A stretch of DNA of 64,000 bases from an uncultured Sphaerochaeta sp. (GCF_963677075.1 NZ_OY781873.1:1823715-1887714); one strand, 5' to 3'; shown: positions 34,833-43,707, counted from the first letter of the stretch. Notes: a model not told the origin generated them from the letters alone. Numbers and translations: made by a program.

Positions 34833-35540
34833 ATGGCAGAACAAAAGAGTTCAATACTTCAGAATGTACAAGTTCGTGAACGGACGATATTGAAAAACGT
34901 ATACCTTTGGATGACCGCAGGGCTTGGCCTGACGTCCTTGATTTCCTATTTTGTAGCAAGTAATCCTGCACTTCTCCAGGCACTTGTCGGGAATATGATG
35001 GGTTTTCTCCTGCTCGTCATCGGACAGTTTGCATTGGTATTCTACCTCACTGCACGCCTTGATAGGATGAGCCAGGCAAGTGCCATTGGTGCATTCCTTG
35101 CCTATTCTGCACTCAACGGCATTATGCTGAGCACCATCTTTATCGTGTATACAGGGGCAGTCATATATAAGAGCTTCCTCACAGCAGCGCTTATGTTTGC
35201 CGGGATGAGTCTCTATGCCATGACAACCAAGCGTGATCTCAACAGGATCGGCTCGTACCTGGTCATGGGCATGTGGGGTTTGATCGGAACAATGGTGCTT
35301 AATATGTTCCTTGGCTCAAGCGGCCTTGATTACTTGATCAGTTTTGCCGGAGTGGCCATCTTTCTTGGTCTCACTGCATGGGATACCCAGAAAATTGTAC
35401 GTTGGAACCAGAGCTATGGAACAGATATCGACGAGGAGACCTTCACCAAGTTGAGCATAATAGGAGCGCTCTCTCTCTATCTCGATTTTCTCAACCTTTT
35501 CCTATTCCTCTTGCGGATTTTCGGTCGTTCAGACCGCTAA
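34833..35540 (+). CDS. Bax inhibitor-1 / YccA family membrane protein
   Basis: 235 aa, seven predicted transmembrane helices. Family features include the N-terminal VRERTILKNVYLWMTAGLGLT, GLTAWDTQKI in the sixth helix region and the C-terminal ALSLYLDFLNLFLFLLRIFG, with acidic residues in the last helices that form the calcium-leak/pH-sensing site in characterised members. AGGAGG precedes the ATG. Bacterial members have been linked to membrane protein quality control (YccA with FtsH); the role here is inferred. Confidence 0.93.
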   Translation: MAEQKSSILQNVQVRERTILKNVYLWMTAGLGLTSLISYFVASNPALLQALVGNMMGFLLLVIGQFALVFYLTARLDRMSQASAIGAFLAYSALNGIMLSTIFIVYTGAVIYKSFLTAALMFAGMSLYAMTTKRDLNRIGSYLVMGMWGLIGTMVLNMFLGSSGLDYLISFAGVAIFLGLTAWDTQKIVRWNQSYGTDIDEETFTKLSIIGALSLYLDFLNLFLFLLRIFGRSDR

Positions 35541-35575
35541 CAGCAATAAGCTGGCTTAAGCTGAAACCAGTGTGC

Positions 35576-36286
35576 CTAGGAACGGTACGCTACCAGGTTT
35601 CGCTTGGCCAGCGCTTTCTTGAGTGACTCATAGGAGCAATCTTGCATCTCTAAGGAACAGGTTCTTCTCCCTACCTGTTCAAGGCTATGTGCATCCGAGC
35701 CGGTAAGCACCACCAAACCGTGGGTATCGGCATGCACGGGGGGGTGCATAGCCTCCAATGCGCTGTAGGGAAGGTCCGGAAGAAAGCCCAGATTGGCCAG
35801 GGCACTGTTTGCGAACCGGTCAATATGTGCTGGAATGACCAATGCGTCCCGGCTTAGGGCTTCCTCCACCACATCGGAGAAGGAAAGTGAGGTGGCAGCA
35901 GCAAGCATCGCATCCACCTCCTCCTGCACCTCGCCCTCAAGATTTACCACCAGCTGATTACCGAACAATCTCCTGTCATTCTTGATTGGTGGTAGGAGAA
36001 ACTCAATAAATGTTCCAAATTCCAGGGCATCCTCCAACCTCGGGAAAAGCGTAAGTACATGTACCTCTTCGCTGGTTGTCACTTCCATGCCAAAGAGGGG
36101 GAGAATGCAGCAAAGCTCACATGCCTCAGCAAAAGCTGGAAGATTCCTTGCACTGTTGTGGTCACTTAGGGCAAGAATCTCGATACCCTGTTCCATGGCC
36201 TCTACGGCAAGGAGGGAAGGGGTAAGATCGTCATCCCCGCAAGGGGATAGACAGCTGTGGTTGTGTAGATCAATCGGTACCAGCAT
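35576..36286 (-). CDS. PHP-domain metal-dependent phosphoesterase
   Basis: 236 aa from the ATG at 36286 (GGGGAG upstream, preferred to the adjacent TTG). PHP motifs: DLHNHSCLSPCGDDDLTP at the N-terminus, LSDHNSARN, and late His/Asp in PAHIDRF and TGSDAHSLEQVG. Members hydrolyse phosphoesters with two or three metals. It overlaps the DRTGG gene by 17 bases, so the two are coupled. Substrate unknown. In several anaerobes the same trio lies near [FeFe]-hydrogenase genes. Confidence 0.85.
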   Translation of the reverse strand: MLVPIDLHNHSCLSPCGDDDLTPSLLAVEAMEQGIEILALSDHNSARNLPAFAEACELCCILPLFGMEVTTSEEVHVLTLFPRLEDALEFGTFIEFLLPPIKNDRRLFGNQLVVNLEGEVQEEVDAMLAAATSLSFSDVVEEALSRDALVIPAHIDRFANSALANLGFLPDLPYSALEAMHPPVHADTHGLVVLTGSDAHSLEQVGRRTCSLEMQDCSYESLKKALAKRNLVAYRS

Positions 36287-36620
36287 CAAGTCTCCCCAAA
36301 GCTTTTGCTATCTTGCAGCTGGCTTCAAACTGGGTATCCTTGGTGGTAAAGATGGAGATATCCTCTTCCTTCGCTGCTTCCAGCATATCGGAAGGAACAC
36401 TGCGGTTGTTGCAGATGACCAGCGCGCGAATGCCCGCCAGTGACGCGACAGCTACCGTATTCTTGTGGGCCTGAATGGTGACAAGGACACTCTCAGAGGG
36501 AGCATTCCCCATTACATCACTGAGCAGATCCCCACAATAGGCATCAGTAATTTCCCAGTTCTCCAATTCGCTATGTTCTGCTTTGAAGCCTTCCAAGGCT
36601 GCAAGGTCCTGTACATGCAT
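36270..36620 (-). CDS. DRTGG-domain protein
   Basis: 116 aa, a stand-alone DRTGG domain: ENWEITDAYCGDLLSDVMGNAP at the N-terminal half, then VTIQAHKNTVAVASLAGIRALVICNN and IFTTKDTQFEASCKI. The domain also occurs in HPr-kinase-like and phosphotransacetylase proteins, where its function is unclear. It is middle gene of a CBS-ATPase / DRTGG / PHP operon with overlapping or abutting ends. Confidence 0.78.
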   Translation of the reverse strand: MHVQDLAALEGFKAEHSELENWEITDAYCGDLLSDVMGNAPSESVLVTIQAHKNTVAVASLAGIRALVICNNRSVPSDMLEAAKEEDISIFTTKDTQFEASCKIAKALGRLDAGTD

Positions 36621-37547
36621 TTATGTTTCCTCCTGATTTGGGTGCAATGCAATAACGCAGACAACTGTTGTACCATTGAGCGTGCTCTCTATGGTAAAGT
36701 CATCCGCCACTGATCTGACATTGGGTAGTCCCATTCCGGCACCAAAGCCGAGGGAGCGTATCCATTCACTGGCGGTAGTCCAACCAGCGGTCATAGCTGA
36801 TTCCACGTCGCTGATACCCGGTCCACTGTCACGGGCGGTGATCTGGATTGTTTGTGGGGAGTACTCAGCGATCAACTCGCCACCATCGGAGTGTACCACA
36901 AGATTCATCTCAAGCTCATAGCTTGCGATTGCAGCGCGACGGATGACATGAGGGGCAATACCCGCACTCTTGAGTCGTTTCTTTATCTCGGTACTGGCAT
37001 ACCCTGCATTCTCAAAGTCATGCTTGAGAATGGAATAGGTGTGGATTTCCCCACTCATCTCCTCGCTGAGGCTGGTGGTGCGGGTTCTCTTCTCAAGGTC
37101 CTCAATCTCCCTGTTGATCTCCACCAACAAGGTACTGGTGATATCCCGGCTGGTGATCATTCCCACCAGTTCCTTATGTTTGTTCAAAACCGGGAATCGG
37201 TGGTAACTGAAACGGTCAAAGTAGCTGATCGCAAAAGAGATCGGCATATCATCCTCAAGGACGATGAGATTGCGTGTCATGTGGTCCTGGGCTTTCTCAT
37301 CGATATACCCCTTATCGAGTGCCTGGATGATGTCATCCATACTGACGATGCCGATAAGACGCTTACCGAGTACGATTGGCAGTCCGGTGACCTGCCTTTC
37401 CCTCATGATGTACTGTATTTCGCGCAGCGGTGTGTCCTTGGTAGCGGTGACCAGGTCCGTCGTCATGACATCCTTGATCTTCAGTTTGTAGATCAACTCC
37501 AGGATGACGTTTGGCGAATTATAGGTATTGATAGGTATCTCTTGCAT
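36621..37547 (-). CDS. CBS-domain pair fused to an anti-sigma-factor-type ATPase
   Basis: 308 aa from the ATG at 37547; a TTG at 37586 is possible. Residues about 25-145 are two CBS domains (KDVMTTDLVTATKDTPL and HMTRNLIVLEDDMPIS), which bind adenosine nucleotides. Residues about 185-308 are an HATPase_c/SpoIIAB-like domain with ELEMNLVVHSDGG (N box), ARDSGPGI (G1) and GFGAGMGLPNV (G2). It may switch a partner by phosphorylation or binding in response to energy charge. It ends one base before the DRTGG start codon. Confidence 0.85.
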   Translation of the reverse strand: MQEIPINTYNSPNVILELIYKLKIKDVMTTDLVTATKDTPLREIQYIMRERQVTGLPIVLGKRLIGIVSMDDIIQALDKGYIDEKAQDHMTRNLIVLEDDMPISFAISYFDRFSYHRFPVLNKHKELVGMITSRDITSTLLVEINREIEDLEKRTRTTSLSEEMSGEIHTYSILKHDFENAGYASTEIKKRLKSAGIAPHVIRRAAIASYELEMNLVVHSDGGELIAEYSPQTIQITARDSGPGISDVESAMTAGWTTASEWIRSLGFGAGMGLPNVRSVADDFTIESTLNGTTVVCVIALHPNQEET

Positions 37548-37651
37548 AGGCAGAGTATACAACAGCTTTCTTCCAGTGCAAAGCAACTCGTTTTCTCTCT
37601 TTTCAGTTTTTCAGGTGCCGAACCTCTGGATATTTGCTATATTGGAGAGGT

Positions 37652-38383
37652 ATGAATGATACTATGCGATTGGAACTTGTCTATGAGGACCACGATATTC
37701 TGGTGGTGAACAAACAGGCAAACCTGCCCACCGTACCGTTGAAGACAGACCCAAAGGACAAGCTGACATTGCTTGGCCTGGTGTCATTGTCTTTCCCGGA
37801 GGTGTTGGATGTCGGGGGCGTTAATACATGGGAGGGTGGTGTTTTGCACCGCTTGGATACTGCGACCAGTGGCCTGGTTGTCATTGCACGCACAAAAGAA
37901 GCCTATATCTCCCTGCAGGCTATCCAGAAAGCAGATCTCTTCTTCAAGGAGTATCATGCACTTTCTCATGTATACCAAGACACCACACGAGTTGGTTTTC
38001 CCCCCTATCCCTATGAAGATCCCTTTATGTATAAAGGCAGGAAAATCTCCATCGGAAGCCTCTTCAGGCGGTATGGAGAAAATCGGAAGGAAGTTCGTCC
38101 TGTACTCGCTGATAGTCCCCGTCATCTACTCGACAAGACAACCGGTACATGGTATCTCACCAAGGTATGGTACAGTGGGGCTGAGGGCGATTCCCAGAAG
38201 TTTACGTGTCGACTGAGCTCGGGGTTCCGTCACCAGGTTCGGGCTCATCTGGCTTGGTGTGGGTGGCCTATCGATGGCGATACGGTATACAAAGGGGCGG
38301 AGGCAGAGCATTTGGCTCTCAAGGCCGTGGCTGTGGAATTTCCCCACCCGGTAACAGCCCAACCAATGGAAATAAGAATCTAA
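37652..38383 (+). CDS. RluA-family pseudouridine synthase
   Basis: 243 aa from the ATG at 37652, with GGAGAGG 2-8 bases upstream. Catalytic HRLDTATSGLVV motif (Asp) and the C-terminal FRHQVRAHLAWCGWPIDGDTVY are clear. No S4 RNA-binding domain, as in RluA/TruC-type enzymes. It isomerises uridine in rRNA or tRNA; the target position cannot be told. The neighbouring genes do not help. Confidence 0.9.
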   Translation: MNDTMRLELVYEDHDILVVNKQANLPTVPLKTDPKDKLTLLGLVSLSFPEVLDVGGVNTWEGGVLHRLDTATSGLVVIARTKEAYISLQAIQKADLFFKEYHALSHVYQDTTRVGFPPYPYEDPFMYKGRKISIGSLFRRYGENRKEVRPVLADSPRHLLDKTTGTWYLTKVWYSGAEGDSQKFTCRLSSGFRHQVRAHLAWCGWPIDGDTVYKGAEAEHLALKAVAVEFPHPVTAQPMEIRI

Positions 38384-38402
38384 TAGTGTAAGGAGTCATG
38401 GA

Positions 38403-39512
38403 ATGGCAGATCCTAGAGAAGAGAAGCTGGCAAAGCTTCTGGTGGAGTATTCAGTAAAACTACAGAAGGGAGAATCCTGCTTGATCAATGCAGTGGATGT
38501 ACCCACGAGCATGACTGAGGCCTTGATCAAGGCAGTCTATGATGCAGGTGGATATCCTGTAGTCAACATCTGGAACCAGAGAATTGAACGTGCGATGGTG
38601 GAAAACGCAAGCAAGGAGTCCTTGGAGGCTTGGGCTGATGTAGATACCTATCGGATGAAGCAGATGGACGCGTTCATCGGCATCAGGGGTATTGCCAATG
38701 TCCGAGAACTTGCAACCATACCTGCCCAGTCCAATCTGGCAAGTACGTACTACAATATCCCTGTTCATATGAAGACCCGTCTTCCCTACACAAAGTGGGT
38801 GGTACTCCGCTATCCGACCGAAATCATGGCAATGCAGGGTGGCATGGGAACAAGGGAGTTCGAGGATTTCTTCTACAAGGTGTGTACTGAAGTCGATTAT
38901 GAGGCAATGGCAAGAGCGATGGCTGAAGCGAAAACCTTTTTGGATACTGTGGACCAGGTGCATATCAAAGCACCAGGAACCGACTTGCAGTTCTCTGTGA
39001 AGGGAATGGGTTGGATACCCTGTGCAGGGGAGATGAATATCCCGGACGGGGAAATCTACTCTTGCCCAGTCAAGGATTCAGTGAATGGAACGATTGCCTA
39101 CAACACTGCAAGTACCTATCACGGTCATCAGTTCAAGGATGTGCGATTCACTTTCAAGGATGGGAAAATTGTTGAGGCTCACAGTGATGACGATGCCTTG
39201 ATCAATGAAATCCTTGACATCGATGAAGGGGCTCGTTACATCGGGGAGTTTGCACTTGGATGTAATCCAGGCATCATGAACCCCATGGATAATATCCTCT
39301 TTGACGAGAAAATCTATGGATCAATCCACTTTACCCCGGGTAATGCCTATGAAGATTGCGACAATGGAAACAAGTCAGCAGTCCACTGGGATTTGGTTCA
39401 GATCCAGAGAGGTGAGTATGGTGGCGGAGAGATGTACTTCGATGGTGAGCTGGTCAGGAAGGACGGTGTTTTTGTCCACCCGAAACTAACCTGCCTGAAT
39501 CTTTCCCTCTAG
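38403..39512 (+). CDS. M29-family aminopeptidase (AmpS/PepS-like)
   Basis: 369 aa. M29 features: KLAKLLVEYSVKLQKGESCLI at the N-terminus, GEMNIPDGEIYSCPVKDSVNG (metal-binding Glu), DIDEGARYIGEFALG, and the C-terminal HFTPGNAYEDCDNGNKSAVHWD plus GGGEMYFDGELV. Cobalt/zinc-dependent cytoplasmic exopeptidase. AAGGAG lies 10-15 bases before the ATG. Starts 19 bases after the pseudouridine synthase stop, so probably cotranscribed. A strong hairpin follows. Confidence 0.92.
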   Translation: MADPREEKLAKLLVEYSVKLQKGESCLINAVDVPTSMTEALIKAVYDAGGYPVVNIWNQRIERAMVENASKESLEAWADVDTYRMKQMDAFIGIRGIANVRELATIPAQSNLASTYYNIPVHMKTRLPYTKWVVLRYPTEIMAMQGGMGTREFEDFFYKVCTEVDYEAMARAMAEAKTFLDTVDQVHIKAPGTDLQFSVKGMGWIPCAGEMNIPDGEIYSCPVKDSVNGTIAYNTASTYHGHQFKDVRFTFKDGKIVEAHSDDDALINEILDIDEGARYIGEFALGCNPGIMNPMDNILFDEKIYGSIHFTPGNAYEDCDNGNKSAVHWDLVQIQRGEYGGGEMYFDGELVRKDGVFVHPKLTCLNLSL

Positions 39513-39518
39513 GAGTGC

Positions 39519-39548
39519 TTGACAGTCTTAGGGATAATTCGCTATAAA
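39519..39548 (+). promoter_or_regulatory. Sigma-70-type promoter upstream of amt
   Basis: Perfect TTGACA -35 (39519-39524), 18-base spacer and TATAAA -10 (39543-39548) on the plus strand, placed directly after the aminopeptidase stop. The expected start (about 39555) lies just before the first hairpin, so the amt mRNA would carry a structured leader of about 125 nt. Confidence 0.55.
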
Positions 39549-39560
39549 GGGTCAAACGTC

Positions 39561-39592
39561 AAGGGCGATGTGGAGTAATCCGCATCGCCCTT
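39561..39592 (+). terminator. Terminator-like hairpin after the aminopeptidase gene
   Basis: Perfect 10-bp stem AAGGGCGATG (39561-39570) with CATCGCCCTT (39583-39592), followed by TTCTTCGTT. It can end aminopeptidase transcription or act as the first element of the amt leader. Confidence 0.7.
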
Positions 39593-39624
39593 TCTTCGTT
39601 CTGCTGTCCGTTGGGCAGGCGTAC

Positions 39625-39658
39625 AAGGGTGTACGGTGGATTACCATCGTGCACCCTT
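39625..39658 (+). promoter_or_regulatory. 15-bp hairpin in the amt leader
   Basis: AAGGGTGTACGGTGG (39625-39639) pairs over its full length with CCATCGTGCACCCTT (39644-39658), two G-T pairs and an ATTA loop, followed by TTCGGCATTTTT. It resembles the first hairpin in sequence and lies 23 bases before the amt ATG. It may be an attenuator or a protein-binding site. Confidence 0.55.
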
Positions 39659-39681
39659 TCGGCATTTTTAGGGGGTAGCGT

Positions 39682-41355
39682 ATGTTCGTATCGGTAGACA
39701 CCTTGTGGGTGTTGTTGGGTGCTGTGTTGGTGTTTTTCATGCAGGCTGGATTTGCCATGGTTGAGACTGGTTTCACCAGGGCAAAGAATGCAGGAAACAT
39801 CATCATGAAGAACCTGATGGACTTCAGTCTGGGAAGTGCGGTGTTCTGGATTCTGGGATTCTCGTTGATGTTCGGGGGAAGCAATCCCTTTATAGGGTCC
39901 CTTGATCTGTTTGTCCGTGGCTCATACGACTCAACCATCCCCACCTCTGCATTCCTGATATTCCAGACGGTATTCTGTGCAACGGCGGCCACCATTGTAA
40001 GTGGTGCAATGGCAGAGCGGACCAAGTTTTCCTCCTACTGCCTGTATTCAATTGTGATCAGTGCAGTAATCTACCCGATCAGCGGACACTGGATCTGGGG
40101 AGGTGGCTGGCTATCAACCCTGGGATTCCACGATTTTGCAGGTTCTACCGCTGTGCATATGGTTGGTGGGGTTGCAGCATTCTGGGGAGCAAAGATCATC
40201 GGGGCAAGGATTGACAAGTATGATGAGAAGGGTAATGCAAAGGCAATCCCAGGGCATAGCTTGACCCTTGGAGCACTCGGGGTGTTCATTCTCTGGTTCT
40301 GTTGGTTTGGCTTCAATGGTGGTTCCTCCCTCTCTCTCACCGGTGATGAGGCAATTGTCTCCACATCTACCATCATGGTAACCACGAACCTCGCTGCAGC
40401 TTTTGCAGCTACTGCTACCATGGTTCTGACCTGGGTTCGGTACAAGAAACCGGATGTTTCCATGACACTCAATGGAGCCCTCGCAGGTTTGGTTGGCATT
40501 ACCGCAGGTTGTGATGCAGTCTCCCCTGTAGGTGCTGCGCTTATCGGAATCATCAGCGGAATTGTGGTTGTGTTCTCTGTCGAATTCTTTGAGAAAGTGG
40601 TACACATTGATGATCCGGTTGGGGCCATCTCTGTACACGGGGTCTGTGGTGCGCTGGGTACTATACTCACCGGGTTGTTCGCGCTTGATGGTGGACTTTT
40701 CTATGGTGGGGGCCTTGGCTTACTAGGCATCCAGAGTGTTGGTGTTCTCTCTGTGATGCTGTGGGTATCCCTGACCATGGGATTGGTATTTTTCTTAATC
40801 AAGAAGACCGTCGGACTCAGAGTCAGTAGGGAAGAGGAGATTGCAGGCTTGGACCTCGAGGAACATGGCCTTGCATCCAGCTATGCTGACTTTATGCCGA
40901 TTGTAGCTGGATTCAAGCCGGCAGCATCCATCGATGAGGCAATCCCAGTGGTAAACAAAGTCCCACCTGCTTCTACCCCTTCACGTGATGCAGAGATGTA
41001 CAAGGTGGTCATTGTCAGTCGCCAGAGCAAGTTCAATACGCTCAAGGAAGCCTTGAATGATATCGGGGTCATGGGAATGACGCTTACCCAGGTGATGGGC
41101 TGTGGAATGCAGAAAGGTCAGAAGGAGTACTACCGTGGGGTGCCCGTCTCTCCGACCTTGCTTCCGAAGATGCAGGTTGAGACGGTGGTAAGCAAGGTTC
41201 CTGTACGGACGGTGATTGAAACGGCAAAGAAAGCCCTATATACCGGACATGTTGGAGATGGCAAGATCTTTGTGTACACGGTTGATAATGTCGTCAAGGT
41301 ACGTACCGGTGAGGAAGGGTACGATGCACTGCAGGATGAAGTGGTTCCCGAATAA
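39682..41355 (+). CDS. amt: Ammonium transporter fused to a C-terminal PII (GlnK) domain
   Basis: 557 aa. Residues 1-405 are an Amt channel with eleven helices: early FFMQAGFAMVETGF, the paired pore histidines in STAVHMVGG and GAISVHGVCG. After a linker, residues about 437-550 form a complete PII protein (MYKVVIVSRQSKFNTLKEAL; T-loop with KEYYRGV containing the conserved Tyr; and TGHVGDGKIFVY). PII normally is a separate GlnK that blocks Amt when nitrogen is plentiful; the fusion would give built-in regulation. GTAGCG before the ATG is a weak ribosome site, but GGGGG precedes it. Confidence 0.95.
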   Translation: MFVSVDTLWVLLGAVLVFFMQAGFAMVETGFTRAKNAGNIIMKNLMDFSLGSAVFWILGFSLMFGGSNPFIGSLDLFVRGSYDSTIPTSAFLIFQTVFCATAATIVSGAMAERTKFSSYCLYSIVISAVIYPISGHWIWGGGWLSTLGFHDFAGSTAVHMVGGVAAFWGAKIIGARIDKYDEKGNAKAIPGHSLTLGALGVFILWFCWFGFNGGSSLSLTGDEAIVSTSTIMVTTNLAAAFAATATMVLTWVRYKKPDVSMTLNGALAGLVGITAGCDAVSPVGAALIGIISGIVVVFSVEFFEKVVHIDDPVGAISVHGVCGALGTILTGLFALDGGLFYGGGLGLLGIQSVGVLSVMLWVSLTMGLVFFLIKKTVGLRVSREEEIAGLDLEEHGLASSYADFMPIVAGFKPAASIDEAIPVVNKVPPASTPSRDAEMYKVVIVSRQSKFNTLKEALNDIGVMGMTLTQVMGCGMQKGQKEYYRGVPVSPTLLPKMQVETVVSKVPVRTVIETAKKALYTGHVGDGKIFVYTVDNVVKVRTGEEGYDALQDEVVPE

Positions 41356-41375
41356 CATTCAATGCGGTACATGAA

Positions 41376-41400
41376 GAAACGCACCATTTTGGTGCGTTTC
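41376..41400. terminator. Bidirectional terminator between amt and purU
   Basis: Perfect 10-bp stem GAAACGCACC (41376-41385) with GGTGCGTTTC (41391-41400), ATTTT loop, placed between convergent genes. T-rich on the plus side. Confidence 0.8.
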
Positions 41401-41425
41401 TCCTTCTCTTAATAGAGTAGTATTT

Positions 41426-42298
41426 CTATTGTTCTGAGCTAAAGACGATTGTACGGTTCTTGAAGATGATGATTCGGCTTTCCAGATGTGCTTGCACCCC
41501 TTTGGCCAGGACTCTTCTTTCCACATCCTTGCCCACATCCCTGAGGCCGGCTGGTCCCTGTTCGTGGTTTACTCTCACCACATCCTGCTCGATGATCGGA
41601 CCTTGATCCAGGTCCTCACTGGCATAGTGTGCGGTTGCCCCGATCATTTTCACTCCACGCTCATATGCCCTGCGATAGGGATTTGCCCCTTGGAAGGCGG
41701 GAAGGAAGCCATGATGGATGTTGATGATCTTTCCCTGCCATTCATCGATAAAGTCAGAAGAGAGAATCTGCATATAACGGGCAAGTACGACTACATCAAC
41801 ATCAAAACGCTTGAGCAATGTACGTACCTTCATCTCCTGCTCCGCCTTGGTCTCTGGAGTGACCGGTAGATAGTAGAAAGGGATCCTGAACTGATTGGCA
41901 ATGATCTCCAGGTCGGGGTGATTGCTGATGATCAAGGGAATATCACACTGGAGATCCCCTTCATCCTTCCTGGCGATAAGATCGTAGAGACAGTGGCTGG
42001 TCTTGCTCACCAAGATGGCCATTCTGGAGCGATAGTCGCTGTAGTGACACTCCCAAGAGAGATTGTACTCTTCGGCAAAGACTGAGAAATCCTCTTCCAG
42101 CTGCTTGCGGGTGGTTTTCAGGTCGGCCATATCCAGTTCGATACGCATGAAATACCGCCCCTCGGTGTTGTCGGTATGTTGCTGACAATGCAGGATGTTG
42201 TAGGAACGCTGGTAGAACCAGGTTGAAGTTGCGCTCAGTATGCCCTTACGATCCTCACACTGGATGAGGAAGATGATTTTCTTCTGTTTGCTCGCCAT
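41426..42298 (-). CDS. purU: Formyltetrahydrofolate deformylase (PurU)
   Basis: 290 aa. N-terminal ACT-type domain (IFLIQCEDRKGILSATSTWFY) followed by the formyl-transferase fold with SNHPDL, the catalytic INIHHGFLPAFQGANPYRRAYERGVK and HYASEDLDQGPIIEQD. PurU hydrolyses 10-formyl-THF to formate and THF, balancing one-carbon pools and supplying formate for PurT. Encoded with exonuclease VII genes upstream in the same direction; the 12-base gap suggests cotranscription. Confidence 0.95.
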   Translation of the reverse strand: MASKQKKIIFLIQCEDRKGILSATSTWFYQRSYNILHCQQHTDNTEGRYFMRIELDMADLKTTRKQLEEDFSVFAEEYNLSWECHYSDYRSRMAILVSKTSHCLYDLIARKDEGDLQCDIPLIISNHPDLEIIANQFRIPFYYLPVTPETKAEQEMKVRTLLKRFDVDVVVLARYMQILSSDFIDEWQGKIINIHHGFLPAFQGANPYRRAYERGVKMIGATAHYASEDLDQGPIIEQDVVRVNHEQGPAGLRDVGKDVERRVLAKGVQAHLESRIIIFKNRTIVFSSEQ

Positions 42299-42310
42299 GT
42301 ATGTCTGCCT

Positions 42311-42520
42311 TTATTCGAGTACTGTTGTTTCTGCTTCCGTTAGGTCCTCTGAGAGAATGACCTCTACTTTGCGTTTGGCCTCAGAGAGTGTGTTCTCCAG
42401 TGCCTTGGATAGGCGCATGCCTTCCTCGAACAAGGAAAGACTCTCCTCAAGAGAAGTCTCCATCTGGTTGAGTTTCTGAGCTATTTCCTCGATTCTTTTA
42501 ACATCCGATTCAAAACTCAT
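42311..42520 (-). CDS. xseB: Exodeoxyribonuclease VII small subunit
   Basis: 69 aa, the family's usual length. Signature SFESDVKRIEEIAQKLNQMETSLEESLSLFEEGMRL is the XseB helical hairpin. Starts two bases after xseA stops. Binds along XseA to form the single-strand DNA exonuclease. Confidence 0.95.
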   Translation of the reverse strand: MSFESDVKRIEEIAQKLNQMETSLEESLSLFEEGMRLSKALENTLSEAKRKVEVILSEDLTEAETTVLE

Positions 42521-42522
42521 CT

Positions 42523-43707
42523 TTACTCCTTTATCTGTGCTGTTCGCTTGCCATCAACGAATGTCAGACGCACGACTTCCCCGATTGTTGCCTGTTCCTT
42601 GCTCTTGATGAGCGTTCCACTCTCGCTTTGGACCGCTGCATAGCCTCGCGCTAGTATAGCAAGGGGAGAAAGGGCTTGCAACTCTCTTGCCGCTGATTCA
42701 TATCGTGCTTGGGTCTCCCGTACTTTTTGCTGGCCGGCATTGATGAGATTCTGGCTGGCGTTGGCCAGCAGGTACTCTCGATTATCTATGATCGCATGAA
42801 TCTGCCTTGCATCAAACTTGCCTAGTTGGTGGGTGGCAAGGGTAAGGCGATACTGCATGGCTTTCTGCATCTCTGCCTGCAGAGATTTCAGGTTCTGTCG
42901 CAAATCGAGGTATCCCTGGCTTACCAGCTCAGCTGCAGCAGAAGGGGTAGGGGCTCTCAGGTCTGCAACATAGTCAGAGAGCGCCCAGTCTATCTCATGT
43001 CCTACTGCACTGATGATGGGTATCTCTGATTCATGCATTGCCTCAAGTACTACTTCCTCACTGAAGGGAAGCAGATCTTCCAGGGAACCACCTCCTCGTC
43101 CAACGATCAAGACATCACAGAGAAGGAGGCTGTTTGCCTGCATGATGCGATTGGCAATTGAAGGAGCACTGCTCTCACCCTGTACAACTGCAGGAAGAAC
43201 CAGGACATCAAGAGATGGGGAGCGACGGTTCAGTACGTTGAGAATGTCCTGAAGGGCAGCCCCTGTTGCACTGGTTACCACGCCTACGCGATGGGGCTGG
43301 CTGGGAATGGGCTTTTTCAATGATTCATCGAAGTACCCCTTGCTTGCGTACAGTCTCTTGCGTTCCTCAAGCAGAGCAAGGATCTCTCCCTGTCCTGCCT
43401 TCTCCATGCTCTCACACTTGATCTGGTACGTTCCTCTAGCCCCATATACGTCCAGATTGCCGGTTACCGTGACCTTGTCGCCTTCAGATGGGGTGAAATC
43501 GACCTTCCAGGTACTGCCCTTGAACATAACTGCGCTGATCTGGGCGTTTGCATCCTTGAGGGTGAAGAACCAATGACCGGTTGATGAAGGGCGGAAGTTT
43601 GAAATTTCCCCGGTGACCTTCAATCCATAGAAACCTTCCTCGAGTGTCCGCTTGATCAGACTTGTCAGTTCACTGACCGTCAAATCAGTGTGAAACAGTT
43701 CATGCAT
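42523..43707 (-). CDS. xseA: Exodeoxyribonuclease VII large subunit
   Basis: 394 aa from the ATG at 43707 (MHELFHTDLTVSELTSLIK); the frame is open to 43785 within the upstream gene. N-terminal OB fold (VTGEISNFRPSSTGHWFFTLKD) and catalytic core with VVTSATGAALQDIL, VGRGGGSLEDL and SAVGHEIDWALSDYVADLRAPTPSAAAE. It cleaves single-stranded DNA from both ends in mismatch repair and crosslink tolerance. Overlaps the upstream membrane gene by 8 bases. Confidence 0.96.
   Translation of the reverse strand: MHELFHTDLTVSELTSLIKRTLEEGFYGLKVTGEISNFRPSSTGHWFFTLKDANAQISAVMFKGSTWKVDFTPSEGDKVTVTGNLDVYGARGTYQIKCESMEKAGQGEILALLEERKRLYASKGYFDESLKKPIPSQPHRVGVVTSATGAALQDILNVLNRRSPSLDVLVLPAVVQGESSAPSIANRIMQANSLLLCDVLIVGRGGGSLEDLLPFSEEVVLEAMHESEIPIISAVGHEIDWALSDYVADLRAPTPSAAAELVSQGYLDLRQNLKSLQAEMQKAMQYRLTLATHQLGKFDARQIHAIIDNREYLLANASQNLINAGQQKVRETQARYESAARELQALSPLAILARGYAAVQSESGTLIKSKEQATIGEVVRLTFVDGKRTAQIKE

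Noticed and set aside
36852..37655. 267-aa plus-strand open frame over the CBS-ATPase gene
   Set aside because: Antisense to a gene with clear CBS and HATPase motifs; no ribosome site.
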